A stretch of 64,000 nucleotides of DNA from Gentiana macrophylla (lineage: Eukaryota; Streptophyta; Magnoliopsida; Gentianales; Gentianaceae): contig CM047817.1 of the NCBI GenBank assembly GCA_026214975.1, positions 56,168,246 through 56,232,245 on the forward strand, written 5' to 3'. Positions 22,720-34,506 of this stretch are shown one piece after another. The notes under the pieces are model-generated. The model made no database searches and had not been told where the DNA came from. It saw only the letters and a program-made list of their open reading frames with translations. Within the stretch, counting starts at the first letter, position 1; every line of letters starts with the position of its first letter. Position numbers and translations under genes: made by a program.

Positions 22720-24561
22720 TGTTAGGTGTGATGCCCGAAAGACAATTTTTGTAATTGTTTTATTTAATAAATGAAATGATATTATTATTCATATTTATTA
22801 TTCTCATAATCACCGATGTGACAATAGTATTTACACTACTGAAAAACCCCGAGTATATCGTTTATGTAATCACTTAACTCAATTGTATGAGATATACACG
22901 GGAGGATTGAGTTAGTGAAGATGTACTTAAAATACAATTAGTCCGTAGTAAAGTTAATCGAGAGTATCGGGTCTCCCTTTAACATACTATTAATGTGCCC
23001 ATAACACGATAGGTGTGATCGTCTTATCCGAATTTCGGTTAAGGGGAACCTAATGGGGCATTTATATATGATAGATATATCATATAGTATCGACCGATTT
23101 GATCCGAGTTCTCAATATAATTCCGTAATTGAGAAGTCTTATCGAATCATTAGATGATCATATTATGGATATATCTTAATCTCGAGGTGATCACAATCAA
23201 CCGCTTGAATCGGTATGAGGTTTGACTTGACGGTTAAGGATTACACCGAGTCTGTGATCCGAATTACCCCATCTTGGCGTTGTCTTCGATTGAGTGAGTA
23301 GTCCGTGTTATCACAGATACGAATCCATTCCTTCCATTTATGGAAGTAGATAGACGCTTCTTTTATGAGTTAATCCTAGACATTGATCGATCCATGGGAT
23401 TCATATTACACCGATTAGCTACCAAAGTGAGTTATTTGAATTATTGATCACTAGGGGTTAATGGTAAGTAAGGACAAGATGTTCGAAAAGGGTTAACGGT
23501 AACTTCCCGATTTAGAATGAATAATCTATGGAGGATTAATCCATATGAAATGATTATATCAAGTGGGCGCTTATTACTTTCTCGTGAGGAGATAAATATA
23601 ATCTTATAATCGGAGGAGTGCGATCATGGGATTATGGTGGCATATTCCTGTGATTGATTTATCGAATATAATTATTCTCGTTCATAAGATAATTATTTAT
23701 TTGATTTATCGGAGCCACGATTATTAGTCCATGGTCCCCCCGACGTGCCTCCTAATATAGCATGTATATTCTCGGACGTCGAATCCTAATAATATTAATT
23801 TAGTTCATGTTGGACTTTATTAAAACGATATGTGAATTAATTGTTTAGTGGACTATTAAATTAGTTGGGCTAAATAATTAAATATGTGGAAAAGACATTT
23901 TCCATAATCTTGGCCCAAATTATTGTGTAATGGCAAAATTAATATTGACTAGGTCAATAAAAAATTGTGGCGCCTCATATGTCCTTTTTTGACAAGGAAT
24001 TAGTTTTCTTGTGTGTTAAAAAGACATGTGCATAAAATATTTATTGGATAAATATTTATGGTAAATAATAAAGATAAAAATATTCTTGATTTGTTCTAGA
24101 ATATTTTGAGATTATCTTTTATTTAATAGGATTATTATAATTGATTTTGTATTAATTATAAAATCCTTGGAGGACAAGGATTACTCTCCTATATAAAGAG
24201 AGTTCTCCCAAGTCTAAAACAACACAATAAATTTCGACTTCTCCTCTTAGAGAGAAGAAGTGATAATTTCGGCCAAGGGGTTTAAGGGGAAAATCTTGGA
24301 GATTTTTCCGGGTAGCATATCGGAGGGGTTCGAGTCGAGAATTCCTTCCACCGGGAATTGCTTGGATCACACGTGCGGAAGATCGTGGTGCTCTTCACAT
24401 CTACTTGCAATCTTCCTATTGCGGTTCTTCAACTTGGATTTTGAGATCCAAGAGGTATGATCTACAACCCCCTTGTAGATATAGATCTAGTTATTTTATT
24501 ACGTGTATTTTATAGATCTAGATCCATAAATCGCTTCCGTTGCGATGATATTTTCCTAACA
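22720..24561 (+). repeat. Family A LTR, copy 1 (1842 bp, full length)
   Basis: It runs from TGTTAGGTGTGATGCCCG to TTTTCCTAACA and is followed by a tRNA-iMet PBS. It is one of six copies of this LTR in the window: 22720-24561 (+), 25286-26695 (-), 32391-34170 (-), 34507-36336 (+), 36347-38219 (-) and 53274-55101 (-). The TATA box is TATATAAAG (24190-24198). Its insertion at 22719 interrupts LTR C, so family A is younger than element C here. Confidence 0.93.
24190..24198 (+). promoter_or_regulatory. TATA box in LTR A copy 1
   Basis: TATATAAAG, with AGAGTTCTCCCAAG just downstream that is conserved in all complete copies. Copy 5 has the same box (36711-36719, minus); copies 3, 4 and 6 have TATTTAAAG at 32711-32719, 35975-35983 and 53633-53641. 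Confidence 0.65.
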
Positions 24562-24562
24562 G

Positions 24563-24571
24563 TGGTATCAG
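24563..24571 (+). other. PBS of family A (tRNA-iMet type)
   Basis: TGGTATCAG lies one base after the LTR end. The usual copia PBS is TGGTATCAGAGC; copy 6 keeps 11 of its 12 bases (53261-53272, minus). Confidence 0.8.
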
Positions 24572-25283
24572 TCGCCATGGTGATCTATATTTATACGTAT
24601 AAAATATTAGATCTAGGAGTGGTAAAACATGTAGATTTTTTGTCCTAATTTTTTTTTAAATAAAGGGGGCCGAAATTTATTTATTTTTTTTATGTTATGA
24701 ATGTCTTGGTTGAAGAGATGGATTGTGGTTGGTATTGTTTACCCGTAGATCTATTTTGTAGCTCTTTTGATTAGTATCAATTGAGCATAGGATTTGTAAT
24801 TTAATTATGTTGAATTCAAAAATTATGTAAAAAGGTAGTACCTTTTGTTTATTTAATTTTGATCCGGGTTCGAGACGACGAAGATGATGTGTTGAAAGAT
24901 CACACAAGATCATCAAGAAGGTAAAACGGGAGGAGGCCGAATTGTTTAGTTAATTATTTTTTTTTCCATCGGCGGCAGCAATTTTGTTTAGGTAACCTAA
25001 AATTTTTTTATTTTAGGTCACGGCAGCAAATTTTTTTAGTAACCTAATTTTTTTTTTTTTTTTTTTGCTTTGGCCGCAAGGCCTTATGCTGTAACAAAAT
25101 AAAATTAAAGAAAAAAAAAAAAAAAAAGCTGCCGTGAATTGTTAAAAAATAATAATAATAAGTTTTTTTTTTTATATAAAACAATTTGATAATATAGATA
25201 TATATTAAATATATTGGTATATTACGGCCTCCTCTCCTCGTCGTTCGTGGTTCGTGTCAAGATCGAAGGTTCAAGATCCGGAA
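24572..25283 (+). other. Family A 5' leader, copy 1, cut at its 3' end
   Basis: Non-coding. It is homologous to the reverse complement of 31671-32389 and in part to 42872-43225 and 52905-53260. It contains long T and A runs arranged as arms of a hairpin (25018-25137). At 25283 it changes abruptly into an LTR in the opposite orientation. Confidence 0.8.
25018..25137. repeat. Hairpin with T-run and A-run arms in the family A leader
   Basis: TCACGGCAGC (25018-25027) pairs with GCTGCCGTGA (25128-25137); just inside are T-rich and A-rich runs that can also pair. The same structure is in the second leader, inverted, at 31844-31962, with one mismatch in the stem. Confidence 0.65.
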
Positions 25284-25285
25284 CA

Positions 25286-26695
25286 AATCCTATTAAATAA
25301 AAGATAATCTCAAAATATTCTAGAACAAATCAAGAATATTTTTATCTTTATTATTTACCATAAATATTTATCCAATAAATATTTTATGCACATGTCTTTT
25401 AACACACAAGAAAACTATTTCCTTGTCAAAAAGGACATATGAGGCGCCACAATTTTTATTGACCTAGTCAATATTAATTTTGCCATTACACAATAATTTG
25501 GGCCAAGATTATGGAAAATGTCTTTTCCACATATTTAATTATTTAGCCCAACTAATTTAATAGTCCATTCACTAAACAATTAATTCACATATCGTTTTAA
25601 TAAAGTCCAACATGAACTAAATTAATATTATTAGGATTCGACGTCCGAGAATATACATGCTATATTAGGAGGCACGTCGGGGACCATGGACTAATAATCG
25701 CCGACTCCGATAAATCAAATAAATAATTATCTTATGAACAAAATAATTATATTCGATAAATCAATCACAGAATATGCCACCATAATCCCGTGATCGCACT
25801 CCTCCGATTATAAGATTATATTTATCTCCTCACGAGAAAGTAATAAGCGCCCACCGATATAATCATTTCATATGGATTAATCCTCCATGCATCGCTCATT
25901 CTAAATCGGGAAGTTACCGTTAACCCTTTTCGTAACATCTTGTCCTTACTTACCATTAACCCCTAGTGATCAATAATTCAAATAACTCACCGGTAGCTAA
26001 TCGATGTAATATGAATCCCATGGATCGATCAATGTCTAGATTAACTCATAAGGGGAATCGTTTATCTACTTCCATAAATGGAAGGAATGGATTCCGTATC
26101 TGTGATAACACGTACTACTCACTCAATCCAAAGACAATGCCAAGATGGGGTAATTCGGATCACGACTCGGTGTAATCCTTAACCGTCAAGTCAAACCTCA
26201 TACCGATTCAAGCGGCTTGATCGTGATCACCTCGGATTAAGATATATCCATAATATGATCATCTAATGATTCGATAAGACTTCTCAATTACGGAATTATA
26301 TTGAGAACTCAGATCAAATCGGTCCAGCCCTATATGATATATCTATCATATATAAATGCCCCATTAGGTTCCCTTAACCGAAAGTCCGGATAAGACGATC
26401 ACACCTATCGTGTTATGGGCACATTAATAGTACGTTAAAGGGGAGACCCGATACTCTCGATTAACTTTACTACGGACTAATTGTATTTTAAGTACATCTT
26501 CACTAACTCAATCCTCCCGTGTATATCTCATACACTGAGTTAAGTGATTACATAAACGATATACTCGTGGTTTTCAGTAGTGTAAATACTATTGTCACAT
26601 CGGTGATTATGAGAATAATAAATATGAATAATAATATCATTTCATTTATTAAATAAAACAATTACAAAATTGTCTTTCGGGCATCACACCTAACA
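25286..26695 (-). repeat. Family A LTR, copy 2, truncated
   Basis: It matches the reverse complement of copy 1 from its start (TGTTAGGTGTGATGCCC, ending at 26695) to about position 1410 of the LTR, then stops at 25286. With copy 1 it forms a 1.4-kb inverted repeat around a 1.15-kb spacer. Confidence 0.9.
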
Positions 26696-26710
26696 ATCTC
26701 CCACTTGCAC
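26696..26710 (-). other. Polypurine tract, family A element B
   Basis: CGTGCAAGTGGGAGAT-type tract on the minus strand abutting the LTR start. The same tract borders LTR copies 3 (34171), 5 (38220) and 6 (55102). Confidence 0.8.
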
Positions 26711-26810
26711 GAAAGCTTGTGATTAATTGTTTTAGAGCACACCCTATTATTTAAAACTACAAAGAAACTACATCTCCCACTTGCTCTAAAGCAATGGAGA
26801 CTCATCCCGT

Positions 26811-29800
26811 ATTTTAGTACCCACAAAACTTATCATAACCATTTCGATTCCAAAGTACACTCCGAGTATGCCGTCGTAGGATAGGTCGGTGACTCGGGAG
26901 CACCTATATCTCGAATGTCATGGGTCTTAATGATCGATCAGGTTGTCGGCTCGAGGCGATCCGTAGAATCGCAACGTCGCCGGTCCATCCGATCATGTGG
27001 TACTTTCCCAATATGCTCTTGAACTCAAGTGATTTCGAAATCCTTATAAGCTACCCTTCATCGCTTGCACAATGATGTGGTATCGGCTTTCCAAATCGGA
27101 ATAACTCCCAGAATCGAAAGGAAATCCCGAGGCTATATCGCCTCTAGCTACTACAAAAGCCGCTAATCACCCAACTAGTTAAAGTCGAGTTGGCGTTCTT
27201 TGATTCCTCCAGGCAATAGCTTCAACACAAGAGTAAAATCGAGACCGAGATCGACTTAACGATCATCCTCAATCGACTTAAAGTCAAAATCGCTGTATCA
27301 CACATATCCAAGCTCATACATGAATATGTCCGCATATTATTCCTCGTTCTCTCAAGATACTAAAGGACATACTAAACTTGCTTTGTTAATCGCCGAATCT
27401 AAGATTCGATCAAAATTGACGCTCAATAACCTCGACCATCTCTTGTCACAAAGAGAATCCATCCCATTTCTCTTTATCCGAAGATTTGAGAGTCATTCCC
27501 GAGGCATAGGGTAGAACTTCCTCGTTGAATGCTGCATACACAGATGCATCATCTTAACCAATAAGATGGATGGGAAACCAATGACTGATTCTAATGAATT
27601 CGACCGAGTCAAACTCTTCGTATGTTGTCCAAATCTCTCATTTGCGAGAATTGTGGCATTGTCGATTCGACTTCGGATAACACACCCATGTTGAGTCCAA
27701 CTGTGCAAATAAGTTATCCTTCACAAACACTAATATATATGTATATATTCACTCATCATTAAAAATTGATATCCAAATTACACAAGACTTATCAATATTC
27801 TCGTCAAATCCATATATTATAGAAATATATGACTTCCAATGACCAAGAGGTTTGCTTTTTATCCACAAAGGACATAAGCCTTGACAAATCATCCCGTCAT
27901 AAGTTCATAAGGCAATACCCTTCTGTTCGAATGAATCCAGATTCCGCTTTGTTTGGCAAGAAAGTCTCGGGGAATCACCCCTATTTTCTCGCTTTTGAAC
28001 GAAATCATGAATTACCGAATTCATTCTACTCTTTTCGTGTAGATCCAATTACTCCCACTCGGCCTGAGACACTCGTGGTGGTTCTACAAGAGTATGAAAC
28101 GACTCTCCGAGTACCAAACTCCATTCACAGGGTTATGGCTTGTAAACCAACCTCTATTATCAGAATCCTATACTGCTCACAAAAGAGCCATAGGTCATCA
28201 ATCGATCCTCAGACTACAAAGTCCGCAGAAACCGTAATGGGTAATGGATAAACCATACTCCCACTATTTTCTTGGTGGATCGAAATTCTGATCTAGTTTA
28301 GCAGTATTTAGTGTTATCACCAACAACCAAAGTTGGATGTGGTTTGATCTAATCAGTAAGTAACTACCTTGAGTATCCGTACTCTAAGGTTCAAGGTTTG
28401 TTGTTCATAGACTCTATCAGAAAGGATGCAACAGCATAGCTGTCCCTTCCAGATGTCAAGAATCTGATAACGAACCTTTCTCTCAATTCTTCAAGATATA
28501 TCACGATTTGGTCACTGACCGAACGTGTACGTGAAATTCCCAGTCCTACCATCAAGCATCATGTGCTAAATGCTTATATTGACGGAATTTGGGTGAACCG
28601 AATCCACTCATTATCCGTTGATTCCAAAGCACATTCTAGGTAGACTTCTCGGTTCTACATTTCAATGTAAACCGTTATTTCACTTCCAATATCTTTATTG
28701 AGTTAAGCAGTGTATTGTAGCACCTCTACAACTATGTAAGGCAATTCAATGGTTTCTTCCTTAGTGAAAGCATTTCACTATGAGGCAGCCGAACATCGCC
28801 TCTGGACTATGTGATGGCCTATTTCTCGATATAGAATACTCCATCTCCGATGTAATCCGAGACACCATAAAATATTTTGGATAAACTTACCGGAGTGTTT
28901 GAATAGTTATCGACACAGAAGTCACTACTGAAGCTCCTACTAGCTTGTATCTTTCATCGACTCCCGTTGGTCGCCATGAACAAGCTATGTTACTTCTTTA
29001 TAACCATTATCCTTTCCCGGTTGAAAGGAAACTTAGTCATTGAACCTTTGAGACAATATAACCAGATCGGGAGAAAGGAATCACCCTGAGCCGCCTTGTG
29101 TCTTGTCTTTTAGGGACTATGCACTAACTATGGAATATGAAGAAGCGTTTATCTAAATATAGAAACCAATTGCTTTTAATAGTTCTTAAGATGGTACATA
29201 TACGTATTTCAAATTTTTCTTAGTGGTTTTGACTTTATCAAACAAAAGTCCGAGTCTTAGATTCGTACTACAAATGGTATATTCACTTTCTATAAGACAA
29301 ACAAATTATCGAATAAAAGGTAAATCCATTCGCTCCAACGAATCTTAAACAGAAAAATAAATCTTCTGCGATATCCAAGGATTGAATCGAGATTCATTTC
29401 CTCATATCACTCCCACTATTTTGCTAAAATTACTCGCCCGTTGTCTATTAATCGTTAATGCACAACTATCTCGTTCTTCCAAAGAACATAGCCTAAGAGA
29501 AAATCTCCAAGGATTCATAGGTTGGTGATCCAAATCACTATCCTTATCCTATGACTTTCAGTTTGTTAATTTTCGCTTTTAGCCTTAAAATCAACTCGCT
29601 TTTAGATGACTAACACTTTTAGACATATTCTCCCATTCTTGACTTTCCTTGAATGGAAATAGTCTTGAACCAATGGTTCGCTTGAGTAGACACTACTCTT
29701 GAACCGTGGGATGTCTATTTCGATTGTTACTTGTTAGGACTTCTCGGATTTTCTATCATACCAGAAAAACAACAAATCATAACATTAAAGCTCCTACTAG

Positions 29801-31670
29801 TTTATCGGTTCCAAATACCGTCTAACCAGCAATGCTCTATTTTATGATTTTCCAGTTTTTCAATTTGAAAATCTCTCGTGTAAACACTTACACAGTTCTA
29901 ATGTTTCCAGAAAAACAACAAATCATAGAACTCCCACTAGTTCATCGATTCCAAATATCGTCCAACTAGCGACATTTCATGACTTTCCGGTTTTTCAATT
30001 AGAACGGTTACGTGTGTAGTCAATTACACTTTTCTAATGTTCTAGAAAAAACAACAAATCATAAAGCTCCCACTAGTTCATCGATTCCAAATATCGTCCA
30101 ACTAGCGACACTTCATGATTTTCTGATTTTTCAATTAGAAAATTTACTCGTGTAATTACTACACACTTAAAATTCACTAGAAGAATTTCAAAGTCCGAAA
30201 TCACCTTTGATCAAACTAAGTTTGTCTCCCGTTTAACACGAATGACATTAGTGACATACCCATATGTCACTTTGGTTTTAAAAGGCTTAAGAGAAAATAT
30301 CTCTTTCGAAAAATAATTGCATTATCAATTGACTAGTTCAACGTCCTAGTTACTTTCCACTTTTTAACGAAGTCAATACTAGTCAATTATAAATTTTAAA
30401 GCAATTTAGTAAGGGATATAATGTTTGTAAATAAAATGACATATATTAATTCAAGTTTAACACTACTATATTATTTTATTTTAGGAATTGTAAACTAAAA
30501 GTAAGTCTACTCTACCATTCCAAGGTTTTAACCTTGCATCTCAAAGGCCGCCGTAGGGTAGGTCAAAGAGATCAATGGTTAAATCAATGAATAACTTGTG
30601 AGAATCGGACATCCCACGAGAATCGAACATCCCTTTATTCATTGACTACCTTCCTTTTTTAGCCTAGGTATTACCAAAAATACCCCTCGATGAGTGTGAC
30701 CTACTATATCGGATCTCTTAGAGTGCGCCCGAGTGTGCCGTCGTAGGATAGGTCGGTGACCCGACGAGTACCTGTAAATCCTATCCTTTCGGATACCAAG
30801 CCATGAATGTTGATAGGGGTGAACACCATCCGTAGGGGACGAAATCAAAGCGCCGCGAGGCGTCACCCTTCTCTCACTTACTTGCATCTATAGTAGAGAC
30901 CGTGGGGTTGGTCATCGCCTTCCCGCTCCCACTCAATATTTTGGAAGTGGTGGTGGGTTAACTAACCGCGTCTTTTTGATGTTAACATAAAAGTACATGA
31001 AATCAAGGATTCGAATGGTGTCGGTGACGTAGGCAAGCCTACCCGTCCTATTCGTTGGAACATATGTGACGATATGGACGAAATCGGGTCAAGAGAGCCG
31101 CGATTGAGATGGGAAGGAATCACCCTCCGTTCTCCGGTGTGGCTTAGTCTTGCCGGACCCCGTGCATACATCACACTAGGAGGTTAAGTCGGTCGAGCCA
31201 AGCTCGATTGACCACCCAACCTATAGGCGAACCGCTTTTATCCAAGATTTATTGTTCTTTTACCATCATTCAATCTCGTAGACACTACGAATTGAAAACG
31301 TGATCTCGTTGGAGCTTTAAGGCGGTTCACCGAGAACACACACCGAAAGGCTAACGATTTCATAACCCGTCCTCGGATCTTTAATTAGTTACTAAATTAA
31401 TTAATTACCACGTATTAATTAAATTTCAACTAATTACGCGAGTTTGTATACATGCCTATTTTAATTACCAAAATTAAAATTCTACATGTATGCATGGAGT
31501 GGATTTATGATATGATGCATGTCATGGCAATTCCGATTTTATATCTATTTTATGATCAAACACATAAAAAAATAAATTGCGGAAAATTTAAACACCGAGA
31601 TGGATTGTTGGTACCCCCGACTAACCTATTTTCTAAGGAAAAAGTAAAATTTAATCTAAGTCGTCAAATC
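26811..31670 (-). other. Non-coding internal domain of element B
   Basis: Open frames here are not conserved in the second copy of the domain (38220-42862). For example, the 140-codon plus-strand frame at 27829-28251 meets a stop in the homologous stretch, and the frames at 30639-30887 and 30962-31174 are shifted relative to 42062-42600. Notable contents are a three-unit repeat (29761-30175) and a 24-33 bp motif containing GCCGTCGTAGGATAGGTC at 26870, 30737 and, diverged, 30547. I found no protein-coding signal. Confidence 0.6.
29761..30175. repeat. Three-unit tandem repeat (about 135-146 bp) in element B
   Basis: Units begin at 29761, 29907 and 30042. Each has AAAACAACAAATCAT, then CTCC(C/T)ACTAGTT, then GATTCCAAATATCGTC and TTTTTCAATT. 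The second copy of the domain has two units in inverted orientation (about 40160-40420). Confidence 0.75.
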
Positions 31671-32389
31671 TCGATCTTCAATCTTGATCTTGAAAACTTC
31701 CGGATCTTGAACCTTCGATCTTGACACGAACCACGAACGACGAGGAGAGGAGGCCGTAATATACCAATATATTTAATATATATCTATATTATCAAATTGT
31801 TTTATATAAAAAAAAAAACTTATTATTATTATTTTTTAACAATTCACGGCAGCTTTTTTTTTTTTTTTCTTTAATTTTATTTTGTTACAGCATAAGGCCT
31901 TGCGGCCAAAGGAAAAAAAAAAAAAAAAAATTAGGTTACTAAAAAAAAATTTTCTGCCGTGACCTAAAATAAAAAAAATTTTAGGTTACCCTAAACAAAA
32001 TTGCTGCCGCCGATGGAAAAAAAAAAAATAATTAACTAAACAATTCGGCCTCCTCCCGTTTTTACCTTCTTGATGATCTTCAACACCATGATCTTCAACA
32101 CATCATCTTCGTCGTCTCGAACCCGGATCAAAATTAAATAAACAAAAGGTACTACCTATTTACATAATTTTTGAATTCAACATAATTAAATTACAAATCA
32201 TATGCTCAATTGATACTAATCAAAAGAGCTACAAAATAGATCTACGGGTAAACAATACCAACCCCAATCCATCTCTTCAACCAAGACATTCATAACATAA
32301 AAAAAATAAATAAATTTCGGCCCCCTTTATTTAAAAAAAAAATTGGGACAAAAAATCTACATGTTTTACCACTCCTAGATCTAATATAT
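31671..32389 (-). other. Family A 5' leader, element B
   Basis: Reverse complement of 24600-25283 over nearly its full length, including the hairpin with T/A-run arms. It runs into the LTR at 32390 with the PBS missing. Confidence 0.85.
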
Positions 32390-32390
32390 T

Positions 32391-34170
32391 CTAGATCTAT
32401 GTGTATACGTAATAAAACATTAAATCTACATCTACAAGTTAGTTTGTGTATCATACCTTTTTGGATCTCTAAATCCAAATCGAAGAACCGCAAGGATGAT
32501 TTGTTGGGAGTAGATGTGATGAGCACCACACACCTTCCGCACGCGTGTGATCCAAGCAATTCCCTGTGGAAGGAACCCTCGGCTCGAACCCTCCGATATG
32601 CTACCCGGAAAAATCACCAAAGATTTATCCTTGCTATGGCCGAAATTTCCTCTTGCTTTTTCTAAGTGAGAGTCGAAATTATATGTGTTGTTTTGAGGCT
32701 TGGGAGAACTCTTTAAATAGAAGAGTAAAACTTAGCCTCCAAGGATTTTATTATTCCAATAAATAAATCCATAAATAAAAGATAATCTCATAATATTTTA
32801 GAACAAATCTAAAAATAATATTTATCTTTATTTATTACCATAAATATTTATCCAATAAATATTTTATGCATATGTCTTTTAATACACAAGAAAACTAATT
32901 CCTTGCAAAAATATAGATACATGTGGCGCCATTTATGTATATTGACCTAGTCAATATCAATTTTGCCATTACACAATAATTTGGGCCAAGATTATGGAAA
33001 ATGTTTTTTCCACATATTTAATTATTTAGCCCAACTAATTTAATAGTCCACTAAACAATTAATTCACATATCGTTTTAATAAAGTCCAACATGAACTAAA
33101 TCAATATTATTAGGATTCGACGTCCGAGAATATACATGCTATATTAGGAGGCACGTCGGGACCATGGACTAATAATCAGTGGCTCGATAAATCAAATAAA
33201 TAATTATCGACGAATGTAATAATTATATATTCGATAAATCAATCACAGAATATGCCACCATAATCCCGTGATCGCACTCCTCCGATTATAAGATTATATT
33301 TATCTCCTCACGAAAAGTAATAAGTGTCCACCGATATAATCATTTCATATGGATTAATCCTCCATGTGATTGCTCATTCTAAATCGGAAGTTACCGTTAA
33401 CCCTTTCGTAACATCTTGTCCTTACTTACCGTTAACCCCCAGTGATCAATAATTCAAATAACTCACCGTAGCTAATCGTTGTAATATGAATCCCATGGAT
33501 CGATCAATGTCTAGGATTAACTCATAAGGAATCGTCTATCTACTTCCATAAATGGAAGGAATGGATTCCGTATCGTGATAACACGTACTACTCACTCAAT
33601 CCAAGACAATGCCAAGATGGGGTAATTCGGATCACTGCACTCGCAGTAATCCTTAACCGTCAAGTCAAACCTCATACTCGATTCAAGCGATCATTGCGCG
33701 ATCACCTCAGATTAAGATATATCCATAATATGATCATCTAATGATTCGATAAGACTTCTCAATTACGGAATTATATTGAGAACTCGGATCAAATCGGTCC
33801 AAATTTCTATATGATATATCTATCATATATAAATGCCCCATTAGGTTCCTTTAACGAAAGTCCGATAAGACGATCACACCTATCGTGTTTTGGGCGCATT
33901 AATAGTACGTTAAAGGGAGACCCGATACTCTCGATTAACTTTACTACGGACTAATTGTATTTTAAGTACATCTTCACTAACTCAATCCTCCCGTGTATGT
34001 CTCATACACTGAGTTAAGTGATTACATAAACGATATACTCAGGGTTTTCTGTAGTGTAAATACTATTGTCATATCGGTGATTATGAGAATAATAAATATG
34101 AATAATAACATCATTTCATTTATTAAATAAAACAATTACAAAAATTGTCTTTCGGGCATCACACCTAACA
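32391..34170 (-). repeat. Family A LTR, copy 3
   Basis: Minus strand, ending TGTTAGGTG at 34170 and lacking about 80 bp at its 3' end. On its left is the leader of element B; on its right are a PPT and the 3' end of a pol-bearing element. It therefore serves as a shared LTR between two tandem elements. TATA box variant TATTTAAAG at 32711-32719. Confidence 0.9.
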
Positions 34171-34399
34171 ATCTCCCACTTGCACGAAAGCTTGTGATTA
34201 ATTGTTTTAGAGCACACCCTATTATTTAAAATACAGCAAACTATCACTCCCACTTGCTCTAAAGCAAATGAGACATGTCTCTAATACCTATAGTCTCCAA
34301 GTTTCGACTAAAAGCTTCAATCGACAGCGTCTTGGTGAATGGATCAGCAGGATTATCGGCGGAGGCGATTTTCTTGACGGAAATGTCCCCTCTATCGAC
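34171..34399 (-). pseudogene. 3' end fragment of a pol-bearing family A element
   Basis: Matches 55102-55335 base for base apart from small changes, starting with the PPT. It is the end of the internal region downstream of RNase H. It stops at CGAC (34396-34399), where sequence of the opposite orientation begins. Confidence 0.75.
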
Positions 34400-34503
34400 G
34401 TAAAAAGTTGGTTGACCACGCAATTCCAAATGAAGGATTTGGGAGAAGCGAGTTATGTTCTAGGGATCCAAATTATAAGGGATCGTAAGAACAGGATGTT
34501 AGC
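34400..34503 (+). pseudogene. Copia RT fragment in the opposite orientation
   Basis: The plus strand encodes WLTTQFQMKDLGEASYVLGI followed by RDRKNRMLA, the conserved copia RT segment downstream of the YVDD box. It is the reverse complement of 56031-56132 in the pol-bearing element. It ends three bases before LTR copy 4. Confidence 0.85.
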
Positions 34504-34506
34504 AAT

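Larger units (their letters stand above)
26696..32390 (-). mobile_element. Element B: non-coding family A derivative (LARD-like) between LTR copies 2 and 3
   Basis: Both flanking LTRs are minus strand, the PPT is at the left end and the leader (31671-32389) at the right end, so this is one element reading right to left. The 5-kb internal domain has no gag or pol. The first 115 bp next to the PPT match the pol-bearing element at 55102, then the two diverge completely. It therefore keeps LTR, leader and PPT but has an unrelated interior. The PBS and about 80 bp of the LTR end are deleted at 32390. Confidence 0.8.

Noticed and set aside
27829..28251. 140-codon plus-strand open frame in element B
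   Set aside because: It lies antisense to the element, has no recognisable motif, and the homologous stretch in element D (about 39360-39790) meets a stop and frameshifts.
30639..31174. Two minus-strand open frames that recur at 42062-42600
   Set aside because: The DNA is homologous but the reading frames are shifted between the two copies, so the protein sequence is not conserved.
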